NCBI GenBank assembly: GCA_046347015.1
Contig: JAXMHA010000013.1
Coordinates: 1 to 64,000 of the forward strand
Direction of reading: 5' to 3'
Source: Dokdonella_A sp046347015
GTDB taxonomy: Bacteria; Pseudomonadota; Gammaproteobacteria; Xanthomonadales; Rhodanobacteraceae
DNA length: 64,000 bases
Made by a program: the position numbers and the translations under genes. Under the pieces are notes generated by a model. That model was not told where the DNA came from. It saw only the letters and a program-made list of their open reading frames with translations, and ran no database searches. Shown piece by piece: positions 1 to 8,227 of the stretch. Position 1 is the first letter of the stretch; each line of letters begins with the position of its first letter.

Positions 1-215
1 TCGACCAGGATGGGCCGTACTTCGGCCTGTTGAGCGACCTGTTCCGGCCCTACGTGGGCCAGCTCGTCGTCCATCGCGTGCCGGCGACGCCGCCGACCGG
101 CCGCACCCTGGAACTCGCCGGCAATTTCTCGAACGCGCTGCGCGCGCACTACCTCTGCATGCGCAACGATGCATTTGCCCGCACGGTGGCACGGGAACTC
201 GAACGGCTCCTGTAA
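1..215 (+). CDS. 3' end of an unrecognised gene
   Basis: This is the C-terminal part of a protein whose start lies before the window. The reading frame is open from base 3 to the TAA at 213-215, giving about 70 residues. The visible part begins DQDGPYFGLLSDLF and ends ARELERLL; it is soluble and mixed-charge, with no membrane segment and no motif I recognise. It converges on cbbR and the two genes end only 28 bases apart, so it is probably not part of the Calvin operon. Without the N-terminus no function can be assigned. Confidence 0.55.
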   Translation, partial: DQDGPYFGLLSDLFRPYVGQLVVHRVPATPPTGRTLELAGNFSNALRAHYLCMRNDAFARTVARELERLL

Positions 216-243
216 CCGGCCGGTCTCGCAAAAACGCCGCCAG

Positions 244-1227
244 TCAGCGCCGCGCGGCCCGCGTCCGCCCCGTACCTGCCTTCCGCGCGGGAGCAACCGG
301 TGCCGATGTCCCGGCGGGACCACTCGCCCCGGCGAACTCGGTGCCATGCGCGGCAACGAAATCGCGGAACGCCATCGCGATCGGCATCAGTTGCTTGCCG
401 CGCCGGTGCACGACATGCCAGCGCCGGACGACCGGCAGTCCCGGCAACCTTGGAACCACCACCAGCCCGAGCCGGCGCTCGAGGATCACCGTGTGCAACG
501 AGAGGAAACCGACGCCGAGTCCCGCCATCACCGCCTGCTTGATCGCTTCATTGCCGGTCATCTGGATGACGTGCGGCGGCGAAAACGAGCGGCTCGCGAA
601 ATAGCGCTCCATGACGGTGCGCGTGCCCGAACCCGTCTCGCGCACCAGGAACGGCTCATCCGCGAGGTCGGCGAGGTCGAGCCGGCGCCTTCCCGCGAGT
701 GGATGCGCCGCCGGCAGGACCAGCCCGTGCGGGTGCGGCGCGAACGCGAGGGCCACCGAGTCGATCGAGGCCGGAGGTACGCCCATGATCGCAAGGTCGA
801 TCTCGTTGTCGGCGAGCAGGCGCAGGATGTCGGCGCGATTCTCGACCTTCAGCGTCAGCGTGATGCCGGGCTGCTCGCGCAGGAACGCCGCGAGCAGGTG
901 CGATGCGAAATACTTGGCCGTGCTGACGATGCCGACGTCGAGACGGCCCGCGTGCTTGCCGCGCATCGACGCCAGCGCCTGCTCGAGGTCGGACAGCACC
1001 TGCCGGGTGCGCCGCGCATGCGCGGCGACGACTTCCCCGGCCGTCGTCAGGCGCAGCTTGCGCCCGACCAGTTCGGTCAGCGGCAATCCGCAGGCCTCCT
1101 CGAGCGCCTTGATCTGCATCGACACCGCGGGTTGGGTCAGGTGGCAAACGCCGGCAGCCGCTGAAATGCTGCCGAGGCGGGCCACCTCCTCGAACACGCC
1201 GAGCTGGCGCAACGTCACGTGCCGCAT
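244..1227 (-). CDS. cbbR: CbbR, LysR-type regulator of the Calvin cycle operon
   Basis: This is a LysR-family transcription factor of 327 residues. An N-terminal winged helix-turn-helix (about residues 4-62, with the typical SISAAAGVCHLTQPAVSMQIKALE pattern split over its two helices) is followed by a periplasmic-binding-protein-like effector domain from about residue 90. CbbR proteins usually sense Calvin cycle metabolites or reductant and activate the adjacent cbb operon. I chose the ATG at 1227 because GGAGG lies 7 bases upstream and the family consensus starts at MRHVTLRQL; an in-frame ATG at 1269 has no such support. The tail after about residue 300 is Ala/Pro/Arg-rich and looks disordered. 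It is transcribed divergently from cbbL, the classical cbbR position, so the assignment rests on context as well as family. Confidence 0.9.
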   Translation of the reverse strand: MRHVTLRQLGVFEEVARLGSISAAAGVCHLTQPAVSMQIKALEEACGLPLTELVGRKLRLTTAGEVVAAHARRTRQVLSDLEQALASMRGKHAGRLDVGIVSTAKYFASHLLAAFLREQPGITLTLKVENRADILRLLADNEIDLAIMGVPPASIDSVALAFAPHPHGLVLPAAHPLAGRRRLDLADLADEPFLVRETGSGTRTVMERYFASRSFSPPHVIQMTGNEAIKQAVMAGLGVGFLSLHTVILERRLGLVVVPRLPGLPVVRRWHVVHRRGKQLMPIAMAFRDFVAAHGTEFAGASGPAGTSAPVAPARKAGTGRTRAARR

Positions 1228-1272
1228 CGTTCCACCTCCTGCCGGCAGCGCACGGGGCGGCGCCGGCAATCA

Positions 1273-1317
1273 TAAGATTCACTTATTCGTGGTAATGGCA
1301 GATTTGAATATACCTTA
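1273..1317. promoter_or_regulatory. Divergent cbbR-cbbL control region with three CbbR-type boxes
   Basis: The 141-base gap between cbbR and cbbL contains an AT-rich stretch unlike its surroundings. Three sequences fit the CbbR consensus TNA-N7-TNA: TAAGATTCACTTA (1273-1285, inside the perfect palindrome ATAAG-N5-CTTAT), TTATTCGTGGTAA (1283-1295, sharing TTA with the first) and TGAATATACCTTA (1305-1317). Their position between the divergent genes is where CbbR normally activates cbbL and represses itself. The sequences are direct observations; their use by CbbR is inference. Confidence 0.7.
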
Positions 1318-1368
1318 TCGAACGGCCGCGGTAGAGTCGCCACCGTTCCTGCTGCGGAGACCCTGCCC

Positions 1369-2859
1369 ATGAATGCCGCCGTTACCCCGATGCGCACCCG
1401 CGAACCCACCAACGAACGCTACAAGTCGGGTGTCATTCCGTACAAGAAGATGGGCTACTGGCAGCCGGACTACCAGCCGCTCGATACCGACGTCATCGCG
1501 CTGTTCCGCATCACGCCGCAACGCGGCGTCGATCCGGAGGAAGCCGCCGCCGCGGTCGCCGGCGAATCGTCGACCGCCACCTGGACGGTCGTCTGGACGG
1601 ACCGCCTCACTGCCTGCGAGCTGTACCGCGCCAAGGCCTACCGCGTCGATCCGGTACCGAACACCGGGCCGGGCACCGCGACCGAGCAACAATACTTCGC
1701 GTACATCGCGTACGACCTCGACCTGTTCGAACCGGGTTCGATCGCGAACCTCACCGCGTCGATCATCGGCAACGTGTTCGGCTTCAAGGCCGTCAAGGCG
1801 CTGCGGCTCGAGGACATGCGCATCCCGGTCGCCTACCTCAAGACTTTCCAGGGCCCCGCCACCGGCATCGTCGTCGAGCGCGAACGCCTCGACAAGTTCG
1901 GCCGCCCGCTGCTCGGCGCGACCACCAAGCCGAAGCTCGGCCTGTCCGGCCGCAACTATGGGCGCGTCGTGTACGAGGCGTTGAAGGGTGGGCTCGACTT
2001 CGTCAAGGACGACGAGAACATCAACAGCCAGCCGTTCATGCACTGGCGCGACCGCTTCCTGTACTGCATGGAGGCGGTGAACAAGGCCTCCGCCGCCACC
2101 GGCGAGGTGAAGGGTCATTACCTGAACGTCACCGCGGCCACGATGGAGGACATGTACGAACGCGCGGAGTTCGCCAAGTCGCTCGGCTCGTGCATCGTCA
2201 TGATCGACCTCGTGATCGGCTACACCGCGATCCAGTCGATGGCGAAATGGGCGCGCCGGAACGACATGATCCTGCACCTGCACCGCGCCGGGAACTCGAC
2301 CTACTCCCGCCAGAAGAACCACGGCATGAACTTCCGCGTCATCTGCAAGTGGATGCGGATGGCGGGCGTCGACCACATCCACGCCGGCACCGTCGTCGGC
2401 AAGCTCGAGGGCGACCCGAACATGATCGCCGGCTTCTACGACACGCTGCGCGAGCGCCACACTCCGCAGAACCTCGAGCACGGCCTGTTCTTCGACCAGG
2501 AATGGGCGTCGCTGAACCGGGTCATGCCGGTCGCGTCCGGCGGCATCCACGCCGGGCAGATGCACCAGTTGATCCACTACCTCGGCGAGGACGTGATCTT
2601 GCAGTTCGGCGGCGGCACGATCGGCCACCCGATGGGCATCCAGGCCGGCGCCACCGCGAACCGCGTCGCGCTCGAGGCCATGATCCAGGCCCGCAACGAG
2701 GGCCGCGACTACCTGCACGAGGGGCCGCAAATCCTCGAGGCCGCGGCGAAGTGGTGCAAGCCGCTGCGCGCCGCGCTCGAAACGTGGAAGGACGTCACGT
2801 TCAACTACGAATCGACCGACACCGCCGACTTCGTCCCCACCGCCACCGCCAGCGCCTGA
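1369..2859 (+). CDS. cbbL: RubisCO large subunit, red-type form I
   Basis: This is the catalytic subunit that carboxylates ribulose 1,5-bisphosphate to two 3-phosphoglycerates, or oxygenates it to phosphoglycolate. The 496-residue length and the N-terminal RYKSGVIPYKKMGYW motif match form IC/ID (red-type) enzymes. Catalytic residues are present: K187 in TTKPKLGLS, the carbamylated K213 with D215 and E216 in GGLDFVKDDEN, the HLHRAG histidine and the mobile loop 6 VVGKLEG. A GGAGA sequence precedes the ATG. The gene opens the cbb operon, 14 bases before cbbS, and the neighbouring cbbX independently supports the red-type assignment. Confidence 0.98.
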   Translation: MNAAVTPMRTREPTNERYKSGVIPYKKMGYWQPDYQPLDTDVIALFRITPQRGVDPEEAAAAVAGESSTATWTVVWTDRLTACELYRAKAYRVDPVPNTGPGTATEQQYFAYIAYDLDLFEPGSIANLTASIIGNVFGFKAVKALRLEDMRIPVAYLKTFQGPATGIVVERERLDKFGRPLLGATTKPKLGLSGRNYGRVVYEALKGGLDFVKDDENINSQPFMHWRDRFLYCMEAVNKASAATGEVKGHYLNVTAATMEDMYERAEFAKSLGSCIVMIDLVIGYTAIQSMAKWARRNDMILHLHRAGNSTYSRQKNHGMNFRVICKWMRMAGVDHIHAGTVVGKLEGDPNMIAGFYDTLRERHTPQNLEHGLFFDQEWASLNRVMPVASGGIHAGQMHQLIHYLGEDVILQFGGGTIGHPMGIQAGATANRVALEAMIQARNEGRDYLHEGPQILEAAAKWCKPLRAALETWKDVTFNYESTDTADFVPTATASA

Positions 2860-2873
2860 ACGAGGACCCCGCC

Positions 2874-3311
2874 ATGATGACCAACCCCGGCAACCGCATT
2901 ACGCAAGGACAGTTCTCGTTCCTGCCCGACTTGACCGATGCGCAGATCACCGCCCAGATCAAGTACGCGCTGTCGAACGGCTGGGCCGTCAGCGTCGAGT
3001 ACACCGATGATCCGCATCCGCGCAACACGTACTGGGACATGTACGGCAACCCGATGTTCGACCTCAAGGACCCCGCCGGGATCCTGAAGGAGATCAACGA
3101 GTGCCGGAAGACGTTCCCGAACCATTACGTCCGCGTGCTCGCGTTCAACGCATCGCGTGGCTTCGAAAGCCCGCAGATGTCGTTCATCGTGAACCGTCCG
3201 GCCGACGAACCCGGGTTCAGCCTGGAGCGGCAGGAAGTCGGGGGTCGGCAAGTCCACTACACCGTGAAGAGCTACGCGGTACAGAAGCCCGAGGGCGAGC
3301 GTTACGGCTGA
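2874..3311 (+). CDS. cbbS: RubisCO small subunit
   Basis: The 145-residue protein is the small subunit that completes the L8S8 holoenzyme. It carries the expected N-terminal TQGQFSFLPDLTD segment, the YTDDPHPRNTYWDMYG core and a long C-terminal extension (from about residue 105, with SFIVNRP and VHYTVKSYAVQK) typical of red-type small subunits, where the extension forms a beta-hairpin in the central channel. The first ATG of an ATGATG pair was chosen because AGGA lies 7 bases upstream. It sits directly after cbbL and is co-transcribed with it. Confidence 0.97.
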   Translation: MMTNPGNRITQGQFSFLPDLTDAQITAQIKYALSNGWAVSVEYTDDPHPRNTYWDMYGNPMFDLKDPAGILKEINECRKTFPNHYVRVLAFNASRGFESPQMSFIVNRPADEPGFSLERQEVGGRQVHYTVKSYAVQKPEGERYG

Positions 3312-3333
3312 CCTCCGATTCGATCATCCGCAT

Positions 3334-3351
3334 GCCCGGCCGAGGCCGGGC
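3334..3351 (+). other. Stem-loop between cbbS and cbbX
   Basis: GCCCGGCC-GA-GGCCGGGC is a perfect 8-base inverted repeat in the 64-base gap between cbbS and cbbX. There is no T-tract after it, so it is not a standard intrinsic terminator. A hairpin at this place could protect the abundant cbbLS message or reduce expression of the downstream genes; that role is inference. Confidence 0.5.
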
Positions 3352-3375
3352 GTGACGTGACGGGAACCGCCGGCG

Positions 3376-4257
3376 ATGAGCGACTCAACCATCGATCTCA
3401 AGACGGTTTGGAACGACTCCGGCGTCGAAGCCGTGCTTGGCAAGCTCGACGCCGAACTGATTGGACTTGCGCCGGTCAAGCGCAGGATCCGCGAGATCGC
3501 CTCGCTGCTGGTCGTCGACCGCGTGCGGCGCCACCTCGATCTTGCGGCGGGCGCGCCGTCGCTGCACATGAGCTTCACCGGCAACCCCGGTACCGGCAAG
3601 ACCACCGTCGCGCTGCGGATGGCCGACCTGCTGCACGCGCTCGGCTACAGCCGCACCGGGCACCTCGTCGCGGTCACGCGCGATGACCTCGTCGGGCAGT
3701 ACATCGGCCACACCGCGCCGAAGACCAGGGAAGTGCTGAAGAAGGCGATGGGCGGCGTGCTGTTCATCGACGAGGCGTACTACCTCTACAAGCCGGAGAA
3801 CGAACGCGACTACGGGCAGGAAGCGATCGAGATCCTGCTGCAGTTGATGGAGAACCAGCGCGACGACCTGGTCGTGATCCTGGCCGGGTACAAGGACCGG
3901 ATGGAAACGTTTTTCCGCAGCAACCCCGGCATGAGCTCGCGGATCGCGCACCACATCGACTTTCCCGACTACACCGACGCCGAACTGCTGGCGATCGGCG
4001 AACTGATCCTCGGCAGCTGGAATTATCGCCTGTCGCCGGAAGCGAAGACCGTATTCACCGAGTACGTCGCGCGCCGCCGCCAGCAGCCGCATTTCGCGAA
4101 TGCCCGCTCGGTGCGGAATGCGCTCGACCGCGCGCGGCTGCGGCAGGCGCGCCGCCTGCTCGAAGCCACCGCACCCGTCGACCGTGCCGCGCTCGAGACG
4201 ATCGAGGCCGGCGACATCCTGCAGTCGCGCATCATGACCTCCGGCAGTGCCGCATGA
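3376..4257 (+). CDS. cbbX: CbbX, red-type RubisCO activase (AAA+ ATPase)
   Basis: CbbX is a hexameric AAA+ motor that threads the C-terminus of red-type RubisCO large subunits to release inhibitory sugar phosphates. In this 293-residue protein Walker A is GNPGTGKT (residues 69-76) and Walker B is VLFIDEA (128-134). The pore-loop YIG lies at about 109-111, and the NARSVRNALDRARLRQ segment carries sensor-2/arginine-finger type residues. The length matches the family. It follows cbbLS and overlaps cbbY by four bases (ATGA), so translation is probably coupled. Its presence confirms that the RubisCO is red-type. Confidence 0.96.
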   Translation: MSDSTIDLKTVWNDSGVEAVLGKLDAELIGLAPVKRRIREIASLLVVDRVRRHLDLAAGAPSLHMSFTGNPGTGKTTVALRMADLLHALGYSRTGHLVAVTRDDLVGQYIGHTAPKTREVLKKAMGGVLFIDEAYYLYKPENERDYGQEAIEILLQLMENQRDDLVVILAGYKDRMETFFRSNPGMSSRIAHHIDFPDYTDAELLAIGELILGSWNYRLSPEAKTVFTEYVARRRQQPHFANARSVRNALDRARLRQARRLLEATAPVDRAALETIEAGDILQSRIMTSGSAA

Positions 4258-5051
4258 GTACGCCGCTGCGCGCCCTGTTGTTCGATGTCGACGGCACGCT
4301 CGCCGACACCGAGGAACTGCACCGGCTCGCGTTCAACGAGGCGTTCGCGGAGTTCGGCCTCGACTGGTTCTGGGACCGCCTGCACTACCGGGAATTGCTG
4401 GCGGTTGCGGGCGGGCGGGCGCGCATGCGGGCATGGGCCGCGAGCCGCACGCCGGACCGTACCGAAGACCCGGGGTTCGAAGCGCTGCTCGGCGAAGTCC
4501 ACCGGGTCAAGACCCGTCGCTACGGCGAACTTGCCGCCAGCCGCGGCCTGCCGCTGCGTCCGGGAGTCGCGCGCCTGATCGAGGAAGCGGCGGCGTCCGG
4601 TCTGGCGCTCGGCATCGTCACGACGACGACTGCCGCCAACGTCGATGTCCTGCTCGCTCCGCATTTCGGCCAGCAGTGGCGCGAACGGTTCGCGACCATC
4701 GTCACCGGCGCCGACGTCGCCGCGACCAAGCCGGCGCCGCACCTCTACGTCGAGGCCCTGGCCCGGTTGCGGCTCCGGCCTGGCGCGGCACTCGCGTTCG
4801 AGGATTCCGCGAACGGAATCCGCAGCGCGCGAGCGGCCGACATCGATGTGATCGCGACACCGACGTGGTATTCGAATGCCGAGCCGCTCCCGCCGACGCT
4901 GGCCACGCTGCCGCATCTCGGCGACCCCGACTTTCCGCTGTCGAACGAGTTCCCGGGCGCGCCGTGGGTCGACGTGGCCTGCCTGCGCGCCTGGCATGCC
5001 AATCGCGGTACGCGATCCGTACCCAACTGCGAGGCTAGCCCATGCTGCTGA
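4254..5051 (+). CDS. cbbY: CbbY, xylulose-1,5-bisphosphate phosphatase (HAD family)
   Basis: CbbY dephosphorylates xylulose 1,5-bisphosphate, an inhibitory misfire product of RubisCO, and so works together with CbbX. The 265-residue protein has HAD motif I DVDGTLADTE (nucleophile D11, acid/base D13), a four-helix cap from about residue 18 to 95, a motif II threonine in IVTTTTAAN, the motif III lysine in TKPAPHLY and motif IV EDSANGI. It starts inside the last codon of cbbX and its 3' end overlaps the start of cbbF by ten bases. A generic phosphoglycolate phosphatase is less likely because a separate cbbZ follows. Confidence 0.93.
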   Translation: MSTPLRALLFDVDGTLADTEELHRLAFNEAFAEFGLDWFWDRLHYRELLAVAGGRARMRAWAASRTPDRTEDPGFEALLGEVHRVKTRRYGELAASRGLPLRPGVARLIEEAAASGLALGIVTTTTAANVDVLLAPHFGQQWRERFATIVTGADVAATKPAPHLYVEALARLRLRPGAALAFEDSANGIRSARAADIDVIATPTWYSNAEPLPPTLATLPHLGDPDFPLSNEFPGAPWVDVACLRAWHANRGTRSVPNCEASPCC

Positions 5052-6115
5052 CCGACCAGACCACGTTCACCGAATTCCTGATCGAGGCGCGGCGCAGCCA
5101 TCCCGACGCGCGCGGCGACCTCAACGGCGTGCTGACTTCGGTCGCGACGGCGACGAAGGCGATTTCGCGCGCCGTCGCGCATGGGTCGCTCGCCGGATTG
5201 TCCGGCAACGCGGACGGCAGCAACGTCCACGGCGAACGCCAGAAGAAGCTCGACCTCGTCGCGAACGACATCTTCTTGCGCCTCAATTGCCACCGCGGCT
5301 ACGTAGCCGGCATGGCGTCGGAAGAACTCGACGAGCCCTACCGGCTGCCCGACGGCGACGAGCGTGGCAAGTACCTGTTGCTGTTCGACCCGCTCGACGG
5401 CTCGTCGAACGTCGACGTCAACGTCGCGGTCGGATCGATCTTCTCGGTACTGCGCGCCCCGAACCCCGGCCACGACCCGGAACCCGGGGATTTCCTGCAG
5501 CCCGGTGTCCGCCAGGTCGCCGCCGGGTATGCGATCTACGGCCCATCGACGATGCTGGTGGTGACCACCGGCGACGGCACGCACGCGTTCACGCTCGACC
5601 CGCTGCTCGGGGAATTCATCCTGTCGCATCGCGCGCTCAGGATTCCCGAGGAAACCGGTGAATTCGCGATCAATGCGTCGAACAGCCGCTTCTGGGAGTA
5701 CCCGGTGCAGCGCTACGTCGACGAATGCGTCGCCGGCGCGAGTGGCGCCCGCGGGCGCGACTTCAACATGCGCTGGATCGCATCGCTGGTCGCCGAAACG
5801 CACCGCATCCTGATGCGTGGCGGTGTCTTCATGTACCCGCGCGATACACGCAAGCCGGGCGTCGCCGGACGGCTGCGGCTGACCTACGAATGCAATCCGA
5901 TCGGAATGGTCGTCGAGCAGGCCGGTGGCCGCGCCAGCACCGGCTACCGGCCGATCCTCGACGTGCAGCCGGACAACCTGCACCAGAAGATCGGCTTCGT
6001 GTTCGGTTCGCGCGCCGAGGTCGAGCGGATCGAGCGCTACCACCACGAAGGCGACACGCGCGACAGCGACCAGCCGCTGTTCGCGACACGCGGCCTGTTC
6101 CGAACCCCGGCCTGA
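5042..6115 (+). CDS. cbbF: Fructose-1,6-bisphosphatase, class I
   Basis: The enzyme removes the 1-phosphate of fructose 1,6-bisphosphate (in Calvin cycle isoforms often also sedoheptulose 1,7-bisphosphate) during regeneration of ribulose 5-phosphate. The class I signatures are present: metal ligands E94/E95 in MASEELDEPY and D116-P-L-D119-G-S-S-N, followed by the substrate-binding segments NMRWIASLVAETHRIL and the GGVFMYPRDTRKPG loop. At 357 residues it has normal length. It overlaps cbbY by ten bases and precedes cbbP by 12. Whether it acts on sedoheptulose bisphosphate cannot be told from sequence, but no dedicated SBPase gene is present. Confidence 0.96.
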   Translation: MLLTDQTTFTEFLIEARRSHPDARGDLNGVLTSVATATKAISRAVAHGSLAGLSGNADGSNVHGERQKKLDLVANDIFLRLNCHRGYVAGMASEELDEPYRLPDGDERGKYLLLFDPLDGSSNVDVNVAVGSIFSVLRAPNPGHDPEPGDFLQPGVRQVAAGYAIYGPSTMLVVTTGDGTHAFTLDPLLGEFILSHRALRIPEETGEFAINASNSRFWEYPVQRYVDECVAGASGARGRDFNMRWIASLVAETHRILMRGGVFMYPRDTRKPGVAGRLRLTYECNPIGMVVEQAGGRASTGYRPILDVQPDNLHQKIGFVFGSRAEVERIERYHHEGDTRDSDQPLFATRGLFRTPA

Positions 6116-6127
6116 GGAGGGATCACG

Positions 6128-7030
6128 ATGTCCGACCTGCATCCGATCATCGCCATCACCGGCTCGTCCGGCGCCGGCACGACGTCGGTCACGCGCACGT
6201 TCCAGAACATGTTCCGGCGCGAGCACGTGAACGCCGCGGTCATCGAGGGCGACAGCTTCCATCGTTACGACCGCAAGGCAATGCGCGAGGCGATGGAGGC
6301 GGCCGACCGCGCAGGCAACTCGCACTTCAGCCACTTCGGTCCGGAGGCGAACCTGTTCGCGGACCTCGAAAACCTGTTCGCGAGTTACGCCGCCACCGGC
6401 ACCGGACGGCGCCGCAAGTACCTCCACGACGCGGCCGAGGCCGAGCCCCACGGACAGCCGCCGGGAACGTTCACGCCGTGGGAGGACCTGGCACCGTCGG
6501 ACCTCCTGTACTACGAGGGCCTGCACGGTGGAGTCGCCCACGAAGGCATCGATGTCGCGAAGCACCCGGACCTCCTGATCGGCATCGTGCCGGTCATCAA
6601 CCTCGAGTGGATCCAGAAGCTGCACCGGGACCGCGCGGCGCGCGGCTACTCGACGGAAGCCGTCATGGACACGGTGCTGCGGCGGATGCACGACTACGTG
6701 CACCACATCTGCCCGCAGTTCTCGCGCACCCACGTCAACCTCCAGCGCGTGCCGACCGTCGACACGTCCAATCCGTTCATCGCGCGCGCGATCCCGAGCC
6801 CGGACGAGAGCTTCACGGTGATCCGCTTCCGTGATCCGAAAGGCATCGACTTCCGCTACCTGCAGTCGATGCTGCACGACTCGTTCATGTCCCGCGCCAA
6901 CACGATCGTCGTGCCGGGCGGCAAGATGGAACTCGCGATCGAGGTCATCTTCACGCCGTTCCTGTGGCGCATCCTCGAACGCAAGCAGAAGGCGGAGACC
7001 CGTCGTTCGCAACTGGAACGGGTGGCGTGA
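6128..7030 (+). CDS. cbbP: Phosphoribulokinase, bacterial class I
   Basis: Phosphoribulokinase makes ribulose 1,5-bisphosphate from ribulose 5-phosphate and ATP, the committed step of the Calvin cycle. The 300-residue length and the P-loop ITGSSGAGTTS (residues 10-20) mark the octameric bacterial class I type. VIEGDSFHRYDR (about 38-49) holds the catalytic acid and substrate-binding residues, and YYEGLHGG the second acidic motif. The ATG has a clear GGAGGG site upstream. It lies 12 bases after cbbF and 37 before cbbZ in the same operon. Confidence 0.97.
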   Translation: MSDLHPIIAITGSSGAGTTSVTRTFQNMFRREHVNAAVIEGDSFHRYDRKAMREAMEAADRAGNSHFSHFGPEANLFADLENLFASYAATGTGRRRKYLHDAAEAEPHGQPPGTFTPWEDLAPSDLLYYEGLHGGVAHEGIDVAKHPDLLIGIVPVINLEWIQKLHRDRAARGYSTEAVMDTVLRRMHDYVHHICPQFSRTHVNLQRVPTVDTSNPFIARAIPSPDESFTVIRFRDPKGIDFRYLQSMLHDSFMSRANTIVVPGGKMELAIEVIFTPFLWRILERKQKAETRRSQLERVA

Positions 7031-7067
7031 CGGGAAAATCGCACCCGCCGCCGCGATAATCCCGGCC

Positions 7068-7778
7068 ATGGCGCGATTCCCGGACGTGGTCGCGGTGCTG
7101 TTCGACCTCGACGGCACGCTGGTCGACAGCGTGCCGGACCTTGCCGACGCGGTGAACGCAACGCTGGCCGCGCTCGGACACGGACCGCTGCCGGAAGACG
7201 AAGTCGCACACTATGTCGGCCGTGGTGTCGACGCGCTGCTGCACCGCGCGTTGACCCGCTCGTTCGACGGAACAGTCGAACCCGCGCGGCTCGCGCGGGC
7301 GCGCGCCCTGTTCGATCCGGCCTACGCAAGGCTCAACGGCCACCGTTCGACCGTCTATCCCGGCGTTGCCGACGGGCTCGCTGGCCTTGAAACGCGCGGC
7401 TTCGCGCTCGGCTGCGTGACGAACAAGCCGCACGCCGCCGCGGTCGCCCTGCTCGGTCACTTCGATCTTTTGCGCTACTTCGACGTCGTGATCGGCGGCG
7501 ACTCGCTGCCCGAGCGCAAACCCCGGCCCGAGCCGTTGTGGGCCGCGGCGGCCGGACTCGGCGTTCCCGCAACACACTGCCTCGTCGTCGGCGACTCCGC
7601 CAACGACGCCGAAGCCGCCCGCGCCGCCGGCATGCCGGTCGTGCTGATGACCTACGGCTATCGCGAAGGCCGGCGCACCGATGACATTGATTGCGACGGC
7701 TGGCTCGATTCGCTGGCCCGGTTGCCGGGCCAGCTCGACGGCCCCATCCGCAAGCCCGGAGCACCGCCAGCGACGTGA
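7068..7778 (+). CDS. cbbZ: Phosphoglycolate phosphatase
   Basis: This 236-residue HAD hydrolase removes phosphate from 2-phosphoglycolate, the product of RubisCO oxygenation. Motif I is FDLDGTLVDS (D13, D15). A Gph-type cap, VTNKPH (motif II region), the lysine in ERKPRPEPL and motif IV VVGDSANDAEAA follow. The ATG at 7068 was chosen because homology starts there (MARFPDVVAVLFDLDG); the open frame extends upstream into cbbP but that part is not conserved. It is the last recognisable Calvin gene of the operon. Confidence 0.93.
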   Translation: MARFPDVVAVLFDLDGTLVDSVPDLADAVNATLAALGHGPLPEDEVAHYVGRGVDALLHRALTRSFDGTVEPARLARARALFDPAYARLNGHRSTVYPGVADGLAGLETRGFALGCVTNKPHAAAVALLGHFDLLRYFDVVIGGDSLPERKPRPEPLWAAAAGLGVPATHCLVVGDSANDAEAARAAGMPVVLMTYGYREGRRTDDIDCDGWLDSLARLPGQLDGPIRKPGAPPAT

Positions 7779-7930
7779 GGTTCCGCGAAGGATGGCTGGT
7801 TCCGGCAGGCGCAGAACCGCGTTACGCCCTGTCGCCGATACGGCCGTGCGCGCCGTCAAACCAGGTCGCAGGTTTTGCGACGGCGACGGCCGAGGATGGG
7901 ACGAAGCGCGAGAATCGAGGGGGTCTCACC

Positions 7931-8227
7931 ATGCCACTCATTGTCATCATCATCGGCATCATGATCTTCGATGCGCTCGGCAGCGGCTGGCTCGCCGGCC
8001 TCGTCGTCGGGTTGCTGTTCCTGCTCGCGATCGTGGTGGCGTGGATCATCCAGAATCCGGAGCAGGCCGGCTTCACGATGGGCAAGGCGTGGTTCGAGAG
8101 CCTGCCGATCGAGAAGAAGGTGGCCTACCTCAAGGCGCACCATCCGGACATCGACTGGTCAGACCTGTTTCCGCCGGACCGGCATCTCCCGCCCGTGCCT
8201 CCGCCGCCGCCACGGGAACCGTCATGA
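7931..8227 (+). CDS. Small membrane protein of unknown function
   Basis: The product has 98 residues, starting at an ATG with a strong GAGGGGG site. Two adjacent hydrophobic segments (about residues 2-15 and 17-40, with IVIIIGIMIFDALGSGW and LVVGLLFLLAIVVAWII) are followed by a polar tail EKKVAYLKAHHPDIDWSDLF and a Pro-rich end. I do not recognise the family. It lies 152 bases after cbbZ and overlaps the next gene by four bases. The next product shares the hydrophobic layout and the GWxxGLxxGLLFL-like core, so the two may form a pair. Confidence 0.7.
   Translation: MPLIVIIIGIMIFDALGSGWLAGLVVGLLFLLAIVVAWIIQNPEQAGFTMGKAWFESLPIEKKVAYLKAHHPDIDWSDLFPPDRHLPPVPPPPPREPS

Noticed and set aside
169..1164. 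Long plus-strand reading frame opposite cbbR
   Set aside because: It is Arg/Pro-rich and antisense to a well-supported LysR gene; high GC content opens such shadow frames throughout the window.
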